Of a stretch of DNA of 64,000 nucleotides, positions 21,944 to 33,101 are shown one piece after another. Made by a program: the position numbers and the translations under genes. Location of the stretch: positions 12,928,501 through 12,992,500 of the forward strand of contig NC_088331.1 of assembly GCF_036884655.1 (NCBI RefSeq), written 5' to 3'. How positions within the stretch are numbered: the stretch's first letter is position 1; each line of letters starts with the position of its first letter. Source of the stretch: Musa acuminata AAA Group. Its lineage: Eukaryota; Streptophyta; Magnoliopsida; Zingiberales; Musaceae. Below the pieces are notes generated by a model. That model saw only the letters and a program-made list of their open reading frames with translations. It was not told the DNA's origin and did not search any database.

Positions 21944-24900
21944 ATGGAGGAGACGCCACCATCACCGACCTCGCTGGTTGTGAGCAGCCCGAGGCGAACG
22001 CTGAGCCTACTCAGAGAGAGGAGGCAGAAACAACCCATTCCCGATCCCGACGAGAAGACCGCCGCCTCCGCCGCTGCGGCGTTCGCCGAGGAGCATGGGC
22101 CGAAGCCTTCCGAGGTCTACGGTTTCGTCGGCTGCATCACCACCGTCATTGCAGCAGGTGTTTGTCCTCTCACTGCACCCGATTGTCCAAAGTGGATCAT
22201 TTTGCCTGACAAACAACTTGTGTGTGTTTCGTTGCCTCATTTTCTTGATGTAGTGATCTTTATAGTGTGGGCGTACACTCCTGAGCCGTGGTTGCATTAT
22301 TTGGGCATCACCTACTATCCTAGTAAGTAAGTGAGTTTTGATTGTATGCTTGTCTTGTTTCTTTAATACGATTTGATTCCTGATCATGAGTCCATACTAA
22401 TGCTTATAACCTGATTGATGCTTGTAAAAATGCCCCAACGAAATATGTTAGTCAATTATCCCAAGATTGATATTTTGATATTTTGTGGCTTTTTGCCTTC
22501 TCGGAAATAGGAAGATATAGTGTATCCTCAGTGATCTATTTATTTTTGTTGTTTCATCAATGTCGGAACTACAATCGAAGGTTGGTGTCACATTCTGTAC
22601 GAGGGATCGTGATAAAGCAGTACTGATATCTCCTGATCTCATGCTAAATTGCTGATAGAGATGCATTTTTCTGTGGCTTGAAGTTTTGGATTGAAACAGA
22701 TACTCTTCCTTTTGACTCTTTATAGAAATGAGTTTATCATCACAGAGTATACCTTCAGATAGCTTATAAGTTTTTAGTTCTGGGAGGTATCAAAAGCAGC
22801 TAAAATTAGCATGTTGGCTCTGAAAGAATTTACATTAATTATGTTAGGTTCGAGTCACACTAAGAGGGGGTGGGGGGGGGTGGGGGGGTGAATTAGTGCA
22901 GCGGATAAAACCATCGGTTTGAAAATCTTTCGTTCGATTAAAACCGATTTTGGAAAAGATGTTGACTTGAAACACGTTTGGAAGAGTGTGCAGCTAAAGT
23001 AATGAGGAAGTATGGTGGTTTGCAATAAATGTAAATAGCAAAGCAGAAATGCAAACCAGATTTTATAGTAGTTCGGCTGTCGTGATCTACATCCACTCCC
23101 GATTCCTCTTCTGTCGAGGCCACTGGCATCCACTAACGGTCTTCCTTCAATAGGCGAAGACCAACCACCTTCTTACAACTCTATTCTCCTTTTGCAGGCT
23201 TAGGAGAGAACCTTTACACCCTTACAATCTCCTCTCTTAAACTTCACGAACACTTAGAGTTTGAGAGGAGTTCACACAAGATTACAATAGCGTTTTCTTT
23301 TCTTTTTTGCTCTCAATTGTGTAAGTTAACTAGGGATGAGGGATATTTATAGGCTTTAAGTAGATTCAAACTTGGAGCCTAAAGGTGTCTCATCCTGGGT
23401 TTTTCGGGTTCTGGCGATATTACCGCTTGTGTTGGGCGGTACCACCGCCTGCAACACTGACATTGAGCGATACCACTGCCTAGTCTGGCGGTACCACCGC
23501 TTGACACCCTGCCACTAGGCGGTACCACCGCCCAATCTGGCGGTACCATCGCTTGACACAGTCTCGAAGATTGTGCCATGATGGTTCCACCTGTTAGGTC
23601 ACTGTTTGGGCCTTTTCACTTGGTCCAACACAGCCGAAACTTGGGCTCAATTAGCCCATAATTGAGTTGGCCCAATTCAACCCAATTATATGCTAACTAC
23701 GAATTTTAAGGCATACACTAAGTTAAATAAGTTCGGTAAGTCTAGGTTTCTTTCGGCGAGCTTCCGGCGAACTTCCGACGATCTCTCGTCAATATTCCAG
23801 CGGACTCCCGACAAGCTCCTGGACTTCATGACGATCTTCTTGGTGAGTTTCGACGAGCTTCTTTGGCAAGCTCTTGAACTTTTCGATCAATTCTGACAGA
23901 ACTTCCGACGAATGTCCGGACTTCCGACGAACTCTTGAACTCCTAACGAAATTTCGTTCTTGACTCCGGGATTTCATTTTGCTTTATGCCTTGATCGCTA
24001 TCGTAGTTAATCCTACACACTTAAAACCTACTTCGATCTAGACAATTATTGCAAAGCTTGAATCAAATGTTGTCTGGTATGTCATTGGTTCATGGACGCT
24101 TCGTCCGATTCTTCGGCGCATCGTCCTCTCTTGTGGCCTATTGCCTAATTGGCCAGTTGACCTCCACAACTTCGATTTTCTTGGCACAATTTCTGCTCTT
24201 CTTGGCCCGATGCCCGAACCTATGGCCCGAAGTCTTCTGCCGATACGTCAACCTATCATCCGGCTCGACGTCCAATCTTCTGACATGTTCTACTTCGGCC
24301 CAACATGATTCTTCCTGCCAAGGTTCGCCGTACCGTACCATACCGGCATTTCGACCCGAGCTCGATACGGTACGGTACCGGTGTACCGGGCAGTACATCA
24401 GGGCGTACCGAGCGGTACACCTTGGTGTACTGAACAATTTTATATTTTTTTTTTCATACTGTAGCACTATAGCGGTACTTGGCGATCCACGTACCGGTAA
24501 CCTGTCGGACCGGTACGTACCGCCCGGTACGAGCGGTACGCTTCGGTATGGCAGACCTTGCTTCCTGCTTTAATTGTCTCTCCCTGATCGAAGCTTTTTG
24601 CGTCACTCAAAACGCAGATCAAATCATAAACACTATCAATTGGTTTCATCATCAAAATCCGAGATTTAACAAGCTCCCACTTTTTTATGATGACAACCAA
24701 TTGATGACGGAGTTAACCTTAACTCCCCCTATCAATATGCCATATCGATAGAACCTTGAATTCAAGTTGAATTCAAGTCAAATCAATATTTCATCATGAA
24801 TATATACAACACATTATATGCATATCATTGCATTGCATGCTTATCATAAGTTTTGCATGCATCATTATAAATATTTCAAATCATCATGATATCAAAATAT

Positions 24901-27900
24901 CAAAATATATTACATCCTACCATATATGATTCTCATATCATCATATCTTCTCCTCCTTTGTCATCAACAAAAAGGAGAAGTGCAACTATCAAGTTTTAGA
25001 TATATAATTTCAAATCATTGCATTATAAAAATAATCTCAAGTTTTATCATCATGCAAGCTAGTAGTTTTCTTTCTTCTCTTTTGAGAAGTGCATGCTAGC
25101 AATTTTGCTTCCTTGCAAGTTTTTCTCCTTGCAATTTATAAGCTAGTAAATTTAGCAAGTGTTATATCATATTAGAACATGCAAGCTAGCAAATTTATAT
25201 CTATTTAGAGAATACAAGCTAGTAAATTTTACACATATGAAAGTTAGCAAAATTTTACATCTTTTTTGCATCTTCTTGAAATGTGTAGCTTAGCAAACAT
25301 TGCTTCTCTTGAGATTTGCAAGATAGCACTTCTTGCTTCTCTTTTAAGATGAGCAAGCTAGCCAGTTTGCCTCTTTTCGTGATGTACACGTTAGCAATTC
25401 TTTCTCCCCCTTTGTTATTGGCAAAAAGAGGGGAATAACAATACAATAGTGCAATTCATTTCTCTTTACTTCAATCTTCAAATCATGACAAGGATAAATA
25501 ACAAAGATGATGAATCAAGTTATGAATGTCAAAAGACCATATATTATTTTTGACAAATTTCTTCATTTGTAAATAAAAAGTATGATAGGAAACGATCTTG
25601 ATTCAAAAATAAGACTCAAGTTATAATTTCAAGAATTCACAAGAAAAATCATAATTCATTTGACAAAAAGATTATCGATTCATGCATTTGAATAAATATT
25701 TTTAAACCAACATCACTTCAACTCATCATGCATAATTTTAAAATGTAAAATCATCAAACATGATATAATCATTTGTTTTCAAAACATTCATCATTATTTT
25801 CAACTCATTCAATTTGTTAAATCAACCAAGTCCCTTTCGAGAGATTCAAAATGAAATGAAGTGATTTATCGATCTCTTGAAATGCTAGTGATTTTCTTTC
25901 TCCCCTTTTTCATTGTAAATAAGAAGGAAGAAGAGGGGAATAATACATAACAAAACTCAAGTCAGAAATTATCAAGATGTCAAGTAGCATATCATGATTT
26001 ATTAGAATAAGTCTCCTTTTTAGTGAATATAAAAAAGAATCGTAGGAGAACAAGATCTCAATTCATGCATATAAAATATTCAAACATCAAAATCATTTTC
26101 ATAGTCCAAGAGATTCATACAAATAGATTCATCAATCTCTTTTTGAAAACTCAATAAGATAGGGATTGAGAAGTTTTCAAGAAAATTGTATTTCCTTTTT
26201 ATTTCATACAAGCATGCCTTTGTCATTTATGTCAAATCAAAACATGCATCATGTTTAAAATCGAAAAAGCAACTTTCGTTACGGCAAAGATCGATAAGCC
26301 ATAAATTACAAGAATCATCATGCATAATTTCGAAATATAAACTCATTAAGCATGATCATTATGCATTATTACTTTGGGCATGATACTAAAACATGATTTT
26401 AAGTTTTCAAGGTATAACATGCACAATTTCAAACTATAAACTCATTAAGCATGATATCAAACCTCTTAACATTTTCATTAAAACATCAAGCATAGTTTCA
26501 TTGAAAATAAGGCATCTTTAATCAAAATCGAAAAGCAATACGGAAATGAACATGATACACACTATTGCTTCTTGAAAACATACATAAGATTAATCTTATT
26601 AGGTGTACAAGCATTAGATTTATATTTAACATTTTGTTGTATTTTTATAAAACATACAATTGTCATTATCATTTTTAAAATTATTAGCATGATCCTAATT
26701 TTTTATTATTTTTTATTTTATTAATAATTTACATATAATTTTTTCTAAACTAATTTAAAAACAACTCATGAAATGCATCAAGTAATTTCAAAATAAAGCA
26801 AAGGGATTTTGATTACCTCGTTGTCGAAAGCCGTTAAAGCGTAGTTTGTCACCTCGCCTTTGTTGGTTTTTTCTTCATCTTCGGATGAACTTGATTCGTT
26901 CCAAGCCACCTTGAGTGTTTTCTTCTTTTTTTGTAGCTTCTTCTTTTTAGGTTCATTTTTGTTTTTTGATTCTTGTTTTAAGAATTTTTTAAGCTTTATA
27001 GTTAAGAGTTCAAAGTCATCATCACTTGTGCTTTCGCTCGAGTGGTCTTCATTTGTTCTAAGTGTCAAATCCTTCCTGTTCTTTGGAAGGTTGTTCTCAA
27101 GTTCGTCAAGTGTCACATAAATCATTTCATAGGTCATTAAGGACCCAATAAGTTCTTCAATCAGAAAATAGTTCAAGTCCTTTGATTTTTGTATTGTCGT
27201 TACTTTCGAATCCTAAATTTTAGAAAGTGATCGTAACAAGTTTAAGATTCGAAAAACTTTTATTAAGAGCTTTTAGACTATTGACGACATCCGTAAAACG
27301 GATGTACATGTCTCCAATAGTCTTGTTTGGTTCCATACGAAATAATTCAAAATCACGCATAAAAATATTTATTTTAGAGTCTTTATCTCTACTAGTGCCT
27401 TCGTGTGTGATTTCAAGTGTGTGCCAAATGTCAAAAGTCGTTTCGTAAGTAGAAACCCGATTGAATTCATTTTTGTCTAAGGCGCAAAATAGAGCATTCA
27501 TAGCTTTAGCATTTTAAAAAAAAGTCTTCTTCTCCAAATCATTCCAATCGTTCATTGGAAGCGAAGACCTTTGAAATCTGTTTTCGATCATATTCTATAA
27601 ATTTAAATCAATAGAAAGCAAGAAAACTCTCATTCGAGTTTTTCAATATGTGTAGTTCATCCCATTGAACATAGGAGGACGAATGATAGAAAGTCCCTCT
27701 TGAAAGCCGAAAAGAGTCATTTCTCTTGGGTGTTAAATCAAATGAGAAAAAACATGGCTCTGATACCAACTGTTAGGTTCGAGTCGCACTAAGAAGGGGG
27801 GGGGGGATTAGTGCAGTAGATAAAAACGTCGGTTTGAAAATCGTTCGTTCGATTAAAACCGATTTCGGAAAAGATGTTAACTTGAAACACGTTCGTGAGA

Positions 27901-30900
27901 GTGTGCAGCTAAAGTAATAAGGAAGTATGACAGTTTGCAATAAATGTAAATAGCAAAGCAGAAATGCAAATCAGATTTTAAAGTGGTTTGGTCGTCGTGA
28001 CCTACATTCACTCCCGATTCCTCTTCCGTCGAAGCCACCGGCATCCACTAACAGTCTTCCTTCAATAGGCGAAGACCAACCACCTTCTTACAACTTTATT
28101 CTCCTTTTGCAAGCTCAGGAGAGAACCTTTACACCCCCACAACCTCCTCTCTTAAACTTCATGAACACTTAGAGTTTAAGAGGAGTTCACACAAGATTAC
28201 AACAGCGTTTTTTTTTCTTTTTTGCTCTCAGTTGTATAAGTTAACCAAGGATGAGAGGGGTATTTATAGGCCTCAAGTGGATTCAAACTTGAAGCTTAAA
28301 AGTGTCACATCCCGGGTTTTCCGGGTCCTGGCGGTACCACCGCCTGCAGCACTGACACTGGGCGGTACCACTGCCTGACACCCTACCACTGGGCGGTACC
28401 ACCGCTTGACAGTCTCTCGGAGACTATGTTTGGGCAGTACCACCGCCTGACACAGTCTCGGAGATTGTGCCACAACGGTTACACCTATTGGGTCACTGTT
28501 TGGGTCTTTTTCACTTGGCCTAACACAGCTCAAACTTGGGCCCAATTGGCCCCTAATTGAGTTGGCCCAATTCAACCCAATTATGTGCTAACTACGAATT
28601 TTAAAGCATACACTAAGCTAAATAAGTCCGATAAGTCTAGGTTTCTTTCGGCGAGCTTCCGGCAAACTTTCGATGATCTCTCGGCAATGTTCCAGCGGAC
28701 TCCCGACAAGCTCTTGGACTTCACGACGATCTTCTTGGCGAGTTCCGACGAGCTTCTTTGGCAAGCTCTTGGACTTTTCAGTCAGTTCTGGCAGAACTTC
28801 CAACGAATGTTCGGACTTCCGACAAACTCTCGAACTCCCGACGAAATCTCGTTCTTGACTCCGGGACTTCATTTTGTTTTATTCCTTGATCGTTATCGTA
28901 ATTAATCCTGCACATTTAAAACCTACTTCGATCTAGACAATTATTACAAAGCTTGAATCAAATGTTGTCCGACATGTCATTGGTTCATCGACGCTTCGTC
29001 CGAATTTTCGGCGCATCATCCTCTCTTGCGACCTATTGCCCAATTGGCCAGTTGACCTCCACAACACCGATTTCCTTGACGCAATTTCCGCTCTTCTTGG
29101 CCCGATGCCCGAACCCATGACCCGAAGCCTTCTGCCGATACGTCCGATCCTCCGGCTCGACGTCTAATCTTCTGACATGTTATACTCTGGCCCAACATGA
29201 TTCTTCCTGCTTTAATTGTCTCTTCCTGATCGAAGCTTCCTGCATCACTCAAAATGCAGATCAAATCATAAACATTATGAATTGGTTTCATTATCAAAAT
29301 CCAAAATTCAACAAATTGTAGTCATATTGGTATTTTGTTTTCGTTTCTACAGCCCTAATGGTAAAGATGATAATATTTCAGATCTCATCATTAAATATTT
29401 AGCTTTCAATATTCTCTAGATAATGTGAACATGTAGAAACTGAACTTTCTAACTTTCTTAAATTGAAACCTCAAAGGATGCATCAAAAGGTCCTAAAGAA
29501 GTGCATAAGTTATAGAGGTTACTTAAAATTTCCCCTTTTCTTTCAATTATTTCTCTAGCTTGTTCTTGAAAATTTGTTGCCTTTTTAAGTATAGTAATAT
29601 ACTTTTCCCCCAAGTGATGAGTGTAGAAAGAAATACTTGTTGATATTTCGATTAAGAGAGCCTTACCGAATTTTTAGGGGTACAAATTTGATGAATTAAG
29701 AAACTAAATCATACAAAATCAGGAAACTAATTTCATGAAAAAATAGGAAACTAATATTTACTGAATCGGGAAGATAATCTCCTTGAAATCAGGAAAATAA
29801 TTTTTTCAAAATCAGGAAAGTAATTTCCTCACAAAAGAGGAAATAATCTCCACATGTCAACAAGGAGGACTGCCAAACTGACAAGACCAAGATTTATCTT
29901 GCACAAGCAACAAGCAAAAAGAAAGAAAGTGTTCATGATCATTTATACCCTTTGACTCAACTTGAACTCATGGAGGATTTTTTGTTACTTTCTCATTGAT
30001 ATTTAGCATAGAATGGTCTCATCTGGTATAAGGATCAACTTTGATCTAATTGGAGCCACTATGTAAATAAATTATTGTCATTCTTGAGGGATTCTATTTG
30101 ATTATGTAGACTTGTAATATATACGTGAGGTGGCTTAATTAGTTTGCCAAATTATCATGACATGTAATTGAAGTTAATTACGTGCAGCATAAGGTCTAAG
30201 TAAATTTTGAGCTTGGTGTAACCCACGGTCATGTTTTTATTATTCTAATTAACTGTACTATCTTGTTATTATTAATTATAAATGACAGTAAGTATGGGTC
30301 GATGAAATAACTTATAGGGGCGTGTTTGTTCACTAGATGCTTTACTTGTCAGAGGATCTGTTTCTACTGTAGTTGTGACCAGATACTATTCCAGAAATTC
30401 ATTTCTCTGATCAAATAATGAATATATGATGATGTAAATAAACCATAATATGCTTGAACTCTGAGGAGAGGCTTATCTTTTCAGTTAGTCTACCATGCTA
30501 GCCATTTTTCATTTGTATGTAATAGTCATGTTAGTATTGAGATGTACTCTTGATGATGGAGGTTGATGCCAGTTTGTTTAATTGAATTTACAATCAGGTA
30601 CTGGGCAATAGCAATTCCATCTTTTCTTATTGTAACAGTGGTCTTGGCGATGGTTTCTTACCTTGGTTTAAACTTCATGGTGACTCCTCCTCCAACTTCG
30701 TTTAACATAATGTTTGGTAAGTGTCTTGCTTCGTTAACGGTAGTCTATGTTACCAATTTCATTTGATTAATAACTCGAGTCTATATGATTTTTTCTGTTC
30801 TTGTTCAGGTCACTCATGCAACGTTTTTTCTAGTCTTGAATATCTAATTCTTATTGGGCAGGCATATTCTTGGTAGAAATATCAGTGTTAAATAAAACTC

Positions 30901-31268
30901 TATATATATTTCTTCTGGTTGATGTAAGATTGGAAATAATTCATTTGGACCCTATTTCTTGTATAGAAAAGGTTTACATAATTTAATTTTCCTGAATAAT
31001 TGATGGCAGAACCTGAAAACTGTTAACTTTAACCAAGATTTATATAATCTTCATGCCGTATGTGAACTTTGGAATTTACATATTAGTTATCTGGCTTTTG
31101 CATACATGAAAAGTACATTTCTTGTGAACTCTTATTGGTGCATTTTGGTTTTCAGATGAATATAGCCGAGAACGCTCTACAGCAACATCTTTGGGCGGAG
31201 AGGAACGACCTATCGAGCCTATTTCTGATATCGGTGTAGAACAGATAAATAATATTATGTTTGGATGA
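21944..31268 (+). CDS. PIGP: Phosphatidylinositol N-acetylglucosaminyltransferase subunit P
   Basis: Subunit of the ER-membrane GPI-GlcNAc transferase, which moves GlcNAc from UDP-GlcNAc to phosphatidylinositol, the first step of GPI-anchor synthesis. Exons: 21944-22157, 22254-22326, 30598-30716, 31156-31268; phases agree, all introns are GT..AG, and the sum is 519 bases (172 residues). The N-terminal 55 residues are Pro/Ser/Ala-rich and variable. SEVYGFVG (about 57-64) opens the first membrane segment; YYPSKYWAI leads into the second (about 97-120), followed by the family signature PPPTSFN. An in-frame ATG at 21872 would add 24 residues, but 21944 fits the family better. Intron 2 (8,271 bases) holds an antisense retroelement. 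The flanking gene EXLB is convergent. The family assignment is sure; the exons are inferred without cDNA. Confidence 0.9.
22842..24671 (-). mobile_element. 3' LTR of N2, carrying a MITE
   Basis: Begins TGTTAGGTTCGAG and ends GAGATTTAACA. G-run expanded at 22865-22888. U3 array of GGCGGTACCACCGCC-type repeats at 23405-23560. Reversed TATA near 23343-23351. A 242-base MITE at 24319-24560 accounts for most of its extra length over the 5' LTR. Confidence 0.85.
24319..24560. mobile_element. hAT-type MITE with 8-base target duplication
   Basis: Terminal inverted repeats CAAGGTTCGCCGTACCG and, at the right end read in reverse, CAAGGTCTGCCATACCG. Both ends are flanked by CTTCCTGC (24311-24318 and 24561-24568). 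The interior is rich in GGTACCG palindromes. The 5' LTR of the same element shows the empty site near 29206-29216 with one CTTCCTGC. Eight-base duplications and CA-starting termini point to the hAT superfamily. No transposase. Confidence 0.88.
24672..26777 (-). mobile_element. AT-rich spacer and polypurine tract of N2
   Basis: Degenerate polypurine tract at 24672-24690 (minus AAAAAAGTGGGAGCT), then about 2 kb without coding sequence. 25045-25400 has repeated GCAAGCTAGCAA blocks with CTTCTCTTGAG linkers. Confidence 0.7.
26778..27730 (-). pseudogene. Decayed copia gag of N2
   Basis: The same gag as the 334-residue N1 protein, broken by frameshifts into 27728 to 27520, 27501-27220 and 27176-26778. 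The C-terminal piece has the Lys-rich and acidic tail and ends in the same EVIK..L.YFEIT tail as N1. No zinc knuckle. Confidence 0.85.
27757..27768 (-). other. Primer binding site of N2
   Basis: Minus strand TGGTATCAGAGC, two bases from the LTR. Confidence 0.85.
27771..29313 (-). mobile_element. 5' LTR of N2
   Basis: Starts TGTTAGGTTCGAG and ends AAATTCAACA; 1,543 bases. U3 array of GGCGGTACCACCGCC-like repeats at 28325-28450; reversed TATA near 28260-28267. It lacks the MITE found in the 3' LTR. Confidence 0.85.
29714..29851. repeat. Degenerate tandem repeat, about 24-base unit
   Basis: Six or so units of AAATCAGGAAACTAATTTC type in PIG-P intron 2, each differing at several bases. Origin unknown. 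Confidence 0.6.
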
Positions 31269-31927
31269 AAATCGAAGCATACACACAAGACGAAAAGAAG
31301 GGAACTGTCAGGCACCAACTCGAATTGAGCAACTTGTCTGCATCAAAATGGTGGTTAAATTGATTGCCATCTCCATGTGTGAAAGAGAAAGCTGATGCTG
31401 ACTACATAATACGATCTACCTTTTCTTTTGTTTCCTCTGAAAGATTTCAACTTCATATTGGAAATTTTGGAGTGAAAAGGTACCATCTGTGAGTTGATAT
31501 TTCATTCAACCAAAAGCAGGCATTGGCTTGCTTCTTGTTTGACCTGCGAATGTGAACTTAATGAAAATGCTCGAGTTTGGTTCTTGTTTGACCTGTGAAT
31601 GGGAACTTAATGTCAATTTCATTTCTCAAGCATATGGATGGATGTCTTAAAAATTCTCAAAACATTATCATCGAGGAATACAAGGTTATTATAGCTTGAT
31701 CTTGTATCAACGGGAGGTTTAAGCATTTCCTGGTGTCCACCGAAAACATTATCATAAGAAACCCAATTAATTCTCAAATTTCTCTCTCTGAACTGAACAA
31801 ATACACTGAATCTTATTGAGCAATAATTCTGTTTATTCTAATTTAGTAAAAATAGTTGGGAAGAACAATAAAAACCTCGTGACCACTGTCTCAATGTTAC
31901 AAATCTATCATAAGCATCTTTCTACTA
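31269..31927. other. Convergent 3' flanks of PIG-P and the expansin-like gene
   Basis: No gene seen. It should contain both 3' UTRs; I could not place poly(A) sites with confidence. Confidence 0.5.
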
Positions 31928-33037
31928 CTACACTTGTATTCCAGAGTCATATATGTCTCCTGCAGTCCAGTTCTGAGGTATGTTATTGGGAGGCACCACC
32001 CATGTCTCATCTCCATCATCGCCTCCACTCAACAGCATCCTCACAGAGAGAGGCCCTCTTGGTGGAGATGCTACCGCCCACACTGCTCCGTGGCTCCTCT
32101 CCAACAACTTACAGGTTAAGTTCTCGGTCTGCAGTAGAAAATCCAAAGTCAATAGGTAAATCATTAAGTATCTAACAAAGCCATCAGGCTGTAGTACCTC
32201 ACACAGCTGAACAGCAGTAATATCCTTGTTCCCTTGCTGGTACCATATCTGGAAGGCAAAGTAGTAGAGGTTGCTGCTCTGGTCAATCTTGAAGGTGATG
32301 TTCTTGTTTGGATAGCTGCATGATACCCTGAGGTGCCAGTCACAGCATGAACATGACGAGTGTCTTCATGTTCTTCACACTATCTGACTATATATCATGC
32401 TGCCGTAGTACTGAAATCAGCTGAAGATGAACACGCACCTGCGGTATTCGATGCCGACCGCACCGAGAGATAGAAGGGAAGCACCTGCATCAGCATTCTG
32501 ACCCATGCGAGCGAAGGCGTGCTGGCTGAGAATGAAGTCGGTGTTGCCACTTGCTCCCGAGTCCGTGATGACGATCGTGACGCCGTCGGTCGAGCAGTAC
32601 TTGGTATCCGTGCATCGCACCTGACGAGGTACTGCAAGTGAGTGACGTGACAAGCGAAGCAATGGCGGAAGAAGAAGAAGAAGAAGAAGAAGAAGAAGAA
32701 GAAGAAGACCTGATAGCATGCACCGCAACCCACGCCATTCCTGTACAGGTTCGACGCTGCCGAGACGTCCCCGCCGTTGAGCGTCGCTCCGAACGTGCCA
32801 TACTCGCATGCACCAGCTGAAGGTTTCATGGACAAAAGGTAAGGGGAGAGCAAAACAAGGTTTCATGTTTCATGCATGTGTCCGCAACTTACTCTCTGTC
32901 CCTTCTTTGTCAGAGTTAGGGTAGTAAGCTGCACTTGAATGGGTAAAGCAGACACTGCAGGTATCCCCCTTGGCCTTAGACTGGCAGAGAAGCAAAGGTA
33001 AGAGGAGAAGCAGAAGTTTGTGAGCGGAGAGAGCCAT
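31928..33037 (-). CDS. EXLB1: Expansin-like B protein
   Basis: Secreted wall protein of the expansin-like B group; expansins loosen cellulose-hemicellulose contacts, but activity of the EXLB group is unproven. Exons on the minus strand: 33037-32893, 32816-32710, 32620-32439, 32327-32198, 32128-31928; phases agree and the sum is 765 bases (254 residues, normal for the family). Residues 1 to about 23 are a Leu-rich signal peptide. The GH45-like domain has CEYGTFG and [10 protein letters not shown] with its Cys pairs. The C-terminal CBM63-like domain has the PPRGPLSVR and NWTAG motifs. The usual HFD catalytic-type motif of true expansins is absent, as expected for EXLB. An in-frame ATG at 33055 would put charged/Pro residues ahead of the signal, so 33037 is preferred. 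Confidence 0.9.
32668..32708. repeat. (GAA)n microsatellite in EXLB intron 2
   Basis: About 13 GAA units (TTC on the gene strand) directly after the donor of intron 2; it occupies about half of this 89-base intron. Confidence 0.95.
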
Positions 33038-33092
33038 TGGATGAAGAGGAAGCAAGAAGAAGAGATGGTGGGCAAGGGGAGCTCACGTTGGA

Positions 33093-33101
33093 GTATTTAT
33101 A
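33093..33101 (-). promoter_or_regulatory. TATA box of the expansin-like gene
   Basis: Minus-strand TATAAATAC, 56-64 bases upstream of the ATG at 33037, leaving a short 5' UTR of about 25-35 bases. Confidence 0.7.

Larger units (their letters stand above)
22842..29313 (-). mobile_element. Gag-only SIRE-like copia element (N2) in PIG-P intron 2
   Basis: 3' LTR 22842-24671, internal 24672-27770, 5' LTR 27771-29313. Flanking 5-mers are AATTA (22837-22841) and AATTG (29314-29318), a duplication with one change. Primer binding site and degenerate polypurine tract are in place. The internal region is 3.1 kb with gag remnants only. LTRs differ visibly at many sites, so it is older than N1. Orientation is opposite to PIG-P. 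Confidence 0.85.
22327..30597 (+). other. Oversized intron 2 of PIG-P
   Basis: Donor GTAAGTGAG and acceptor CAATCAG. It contains the 6.5-kb element N2 in antisense. The remaining 515 bases (left) and 1,284 bases (right) are AT-rich with no ORF of interest, apart from a degenerate tandem repeat at 29714-29851. Confidence 0.85.

Noticed and set aside
24049..24573. 174-codon ORF, plus strand
   Set aside because: It crosses LTR sequence and the MITE, so it is not a gene.
32395..32866. Long minus ORFs across the expansin-like gene
   Set aside because: They read through intron 2 and its GAA repeat; the spliced model with matching phases gives the full expansin-like protein.
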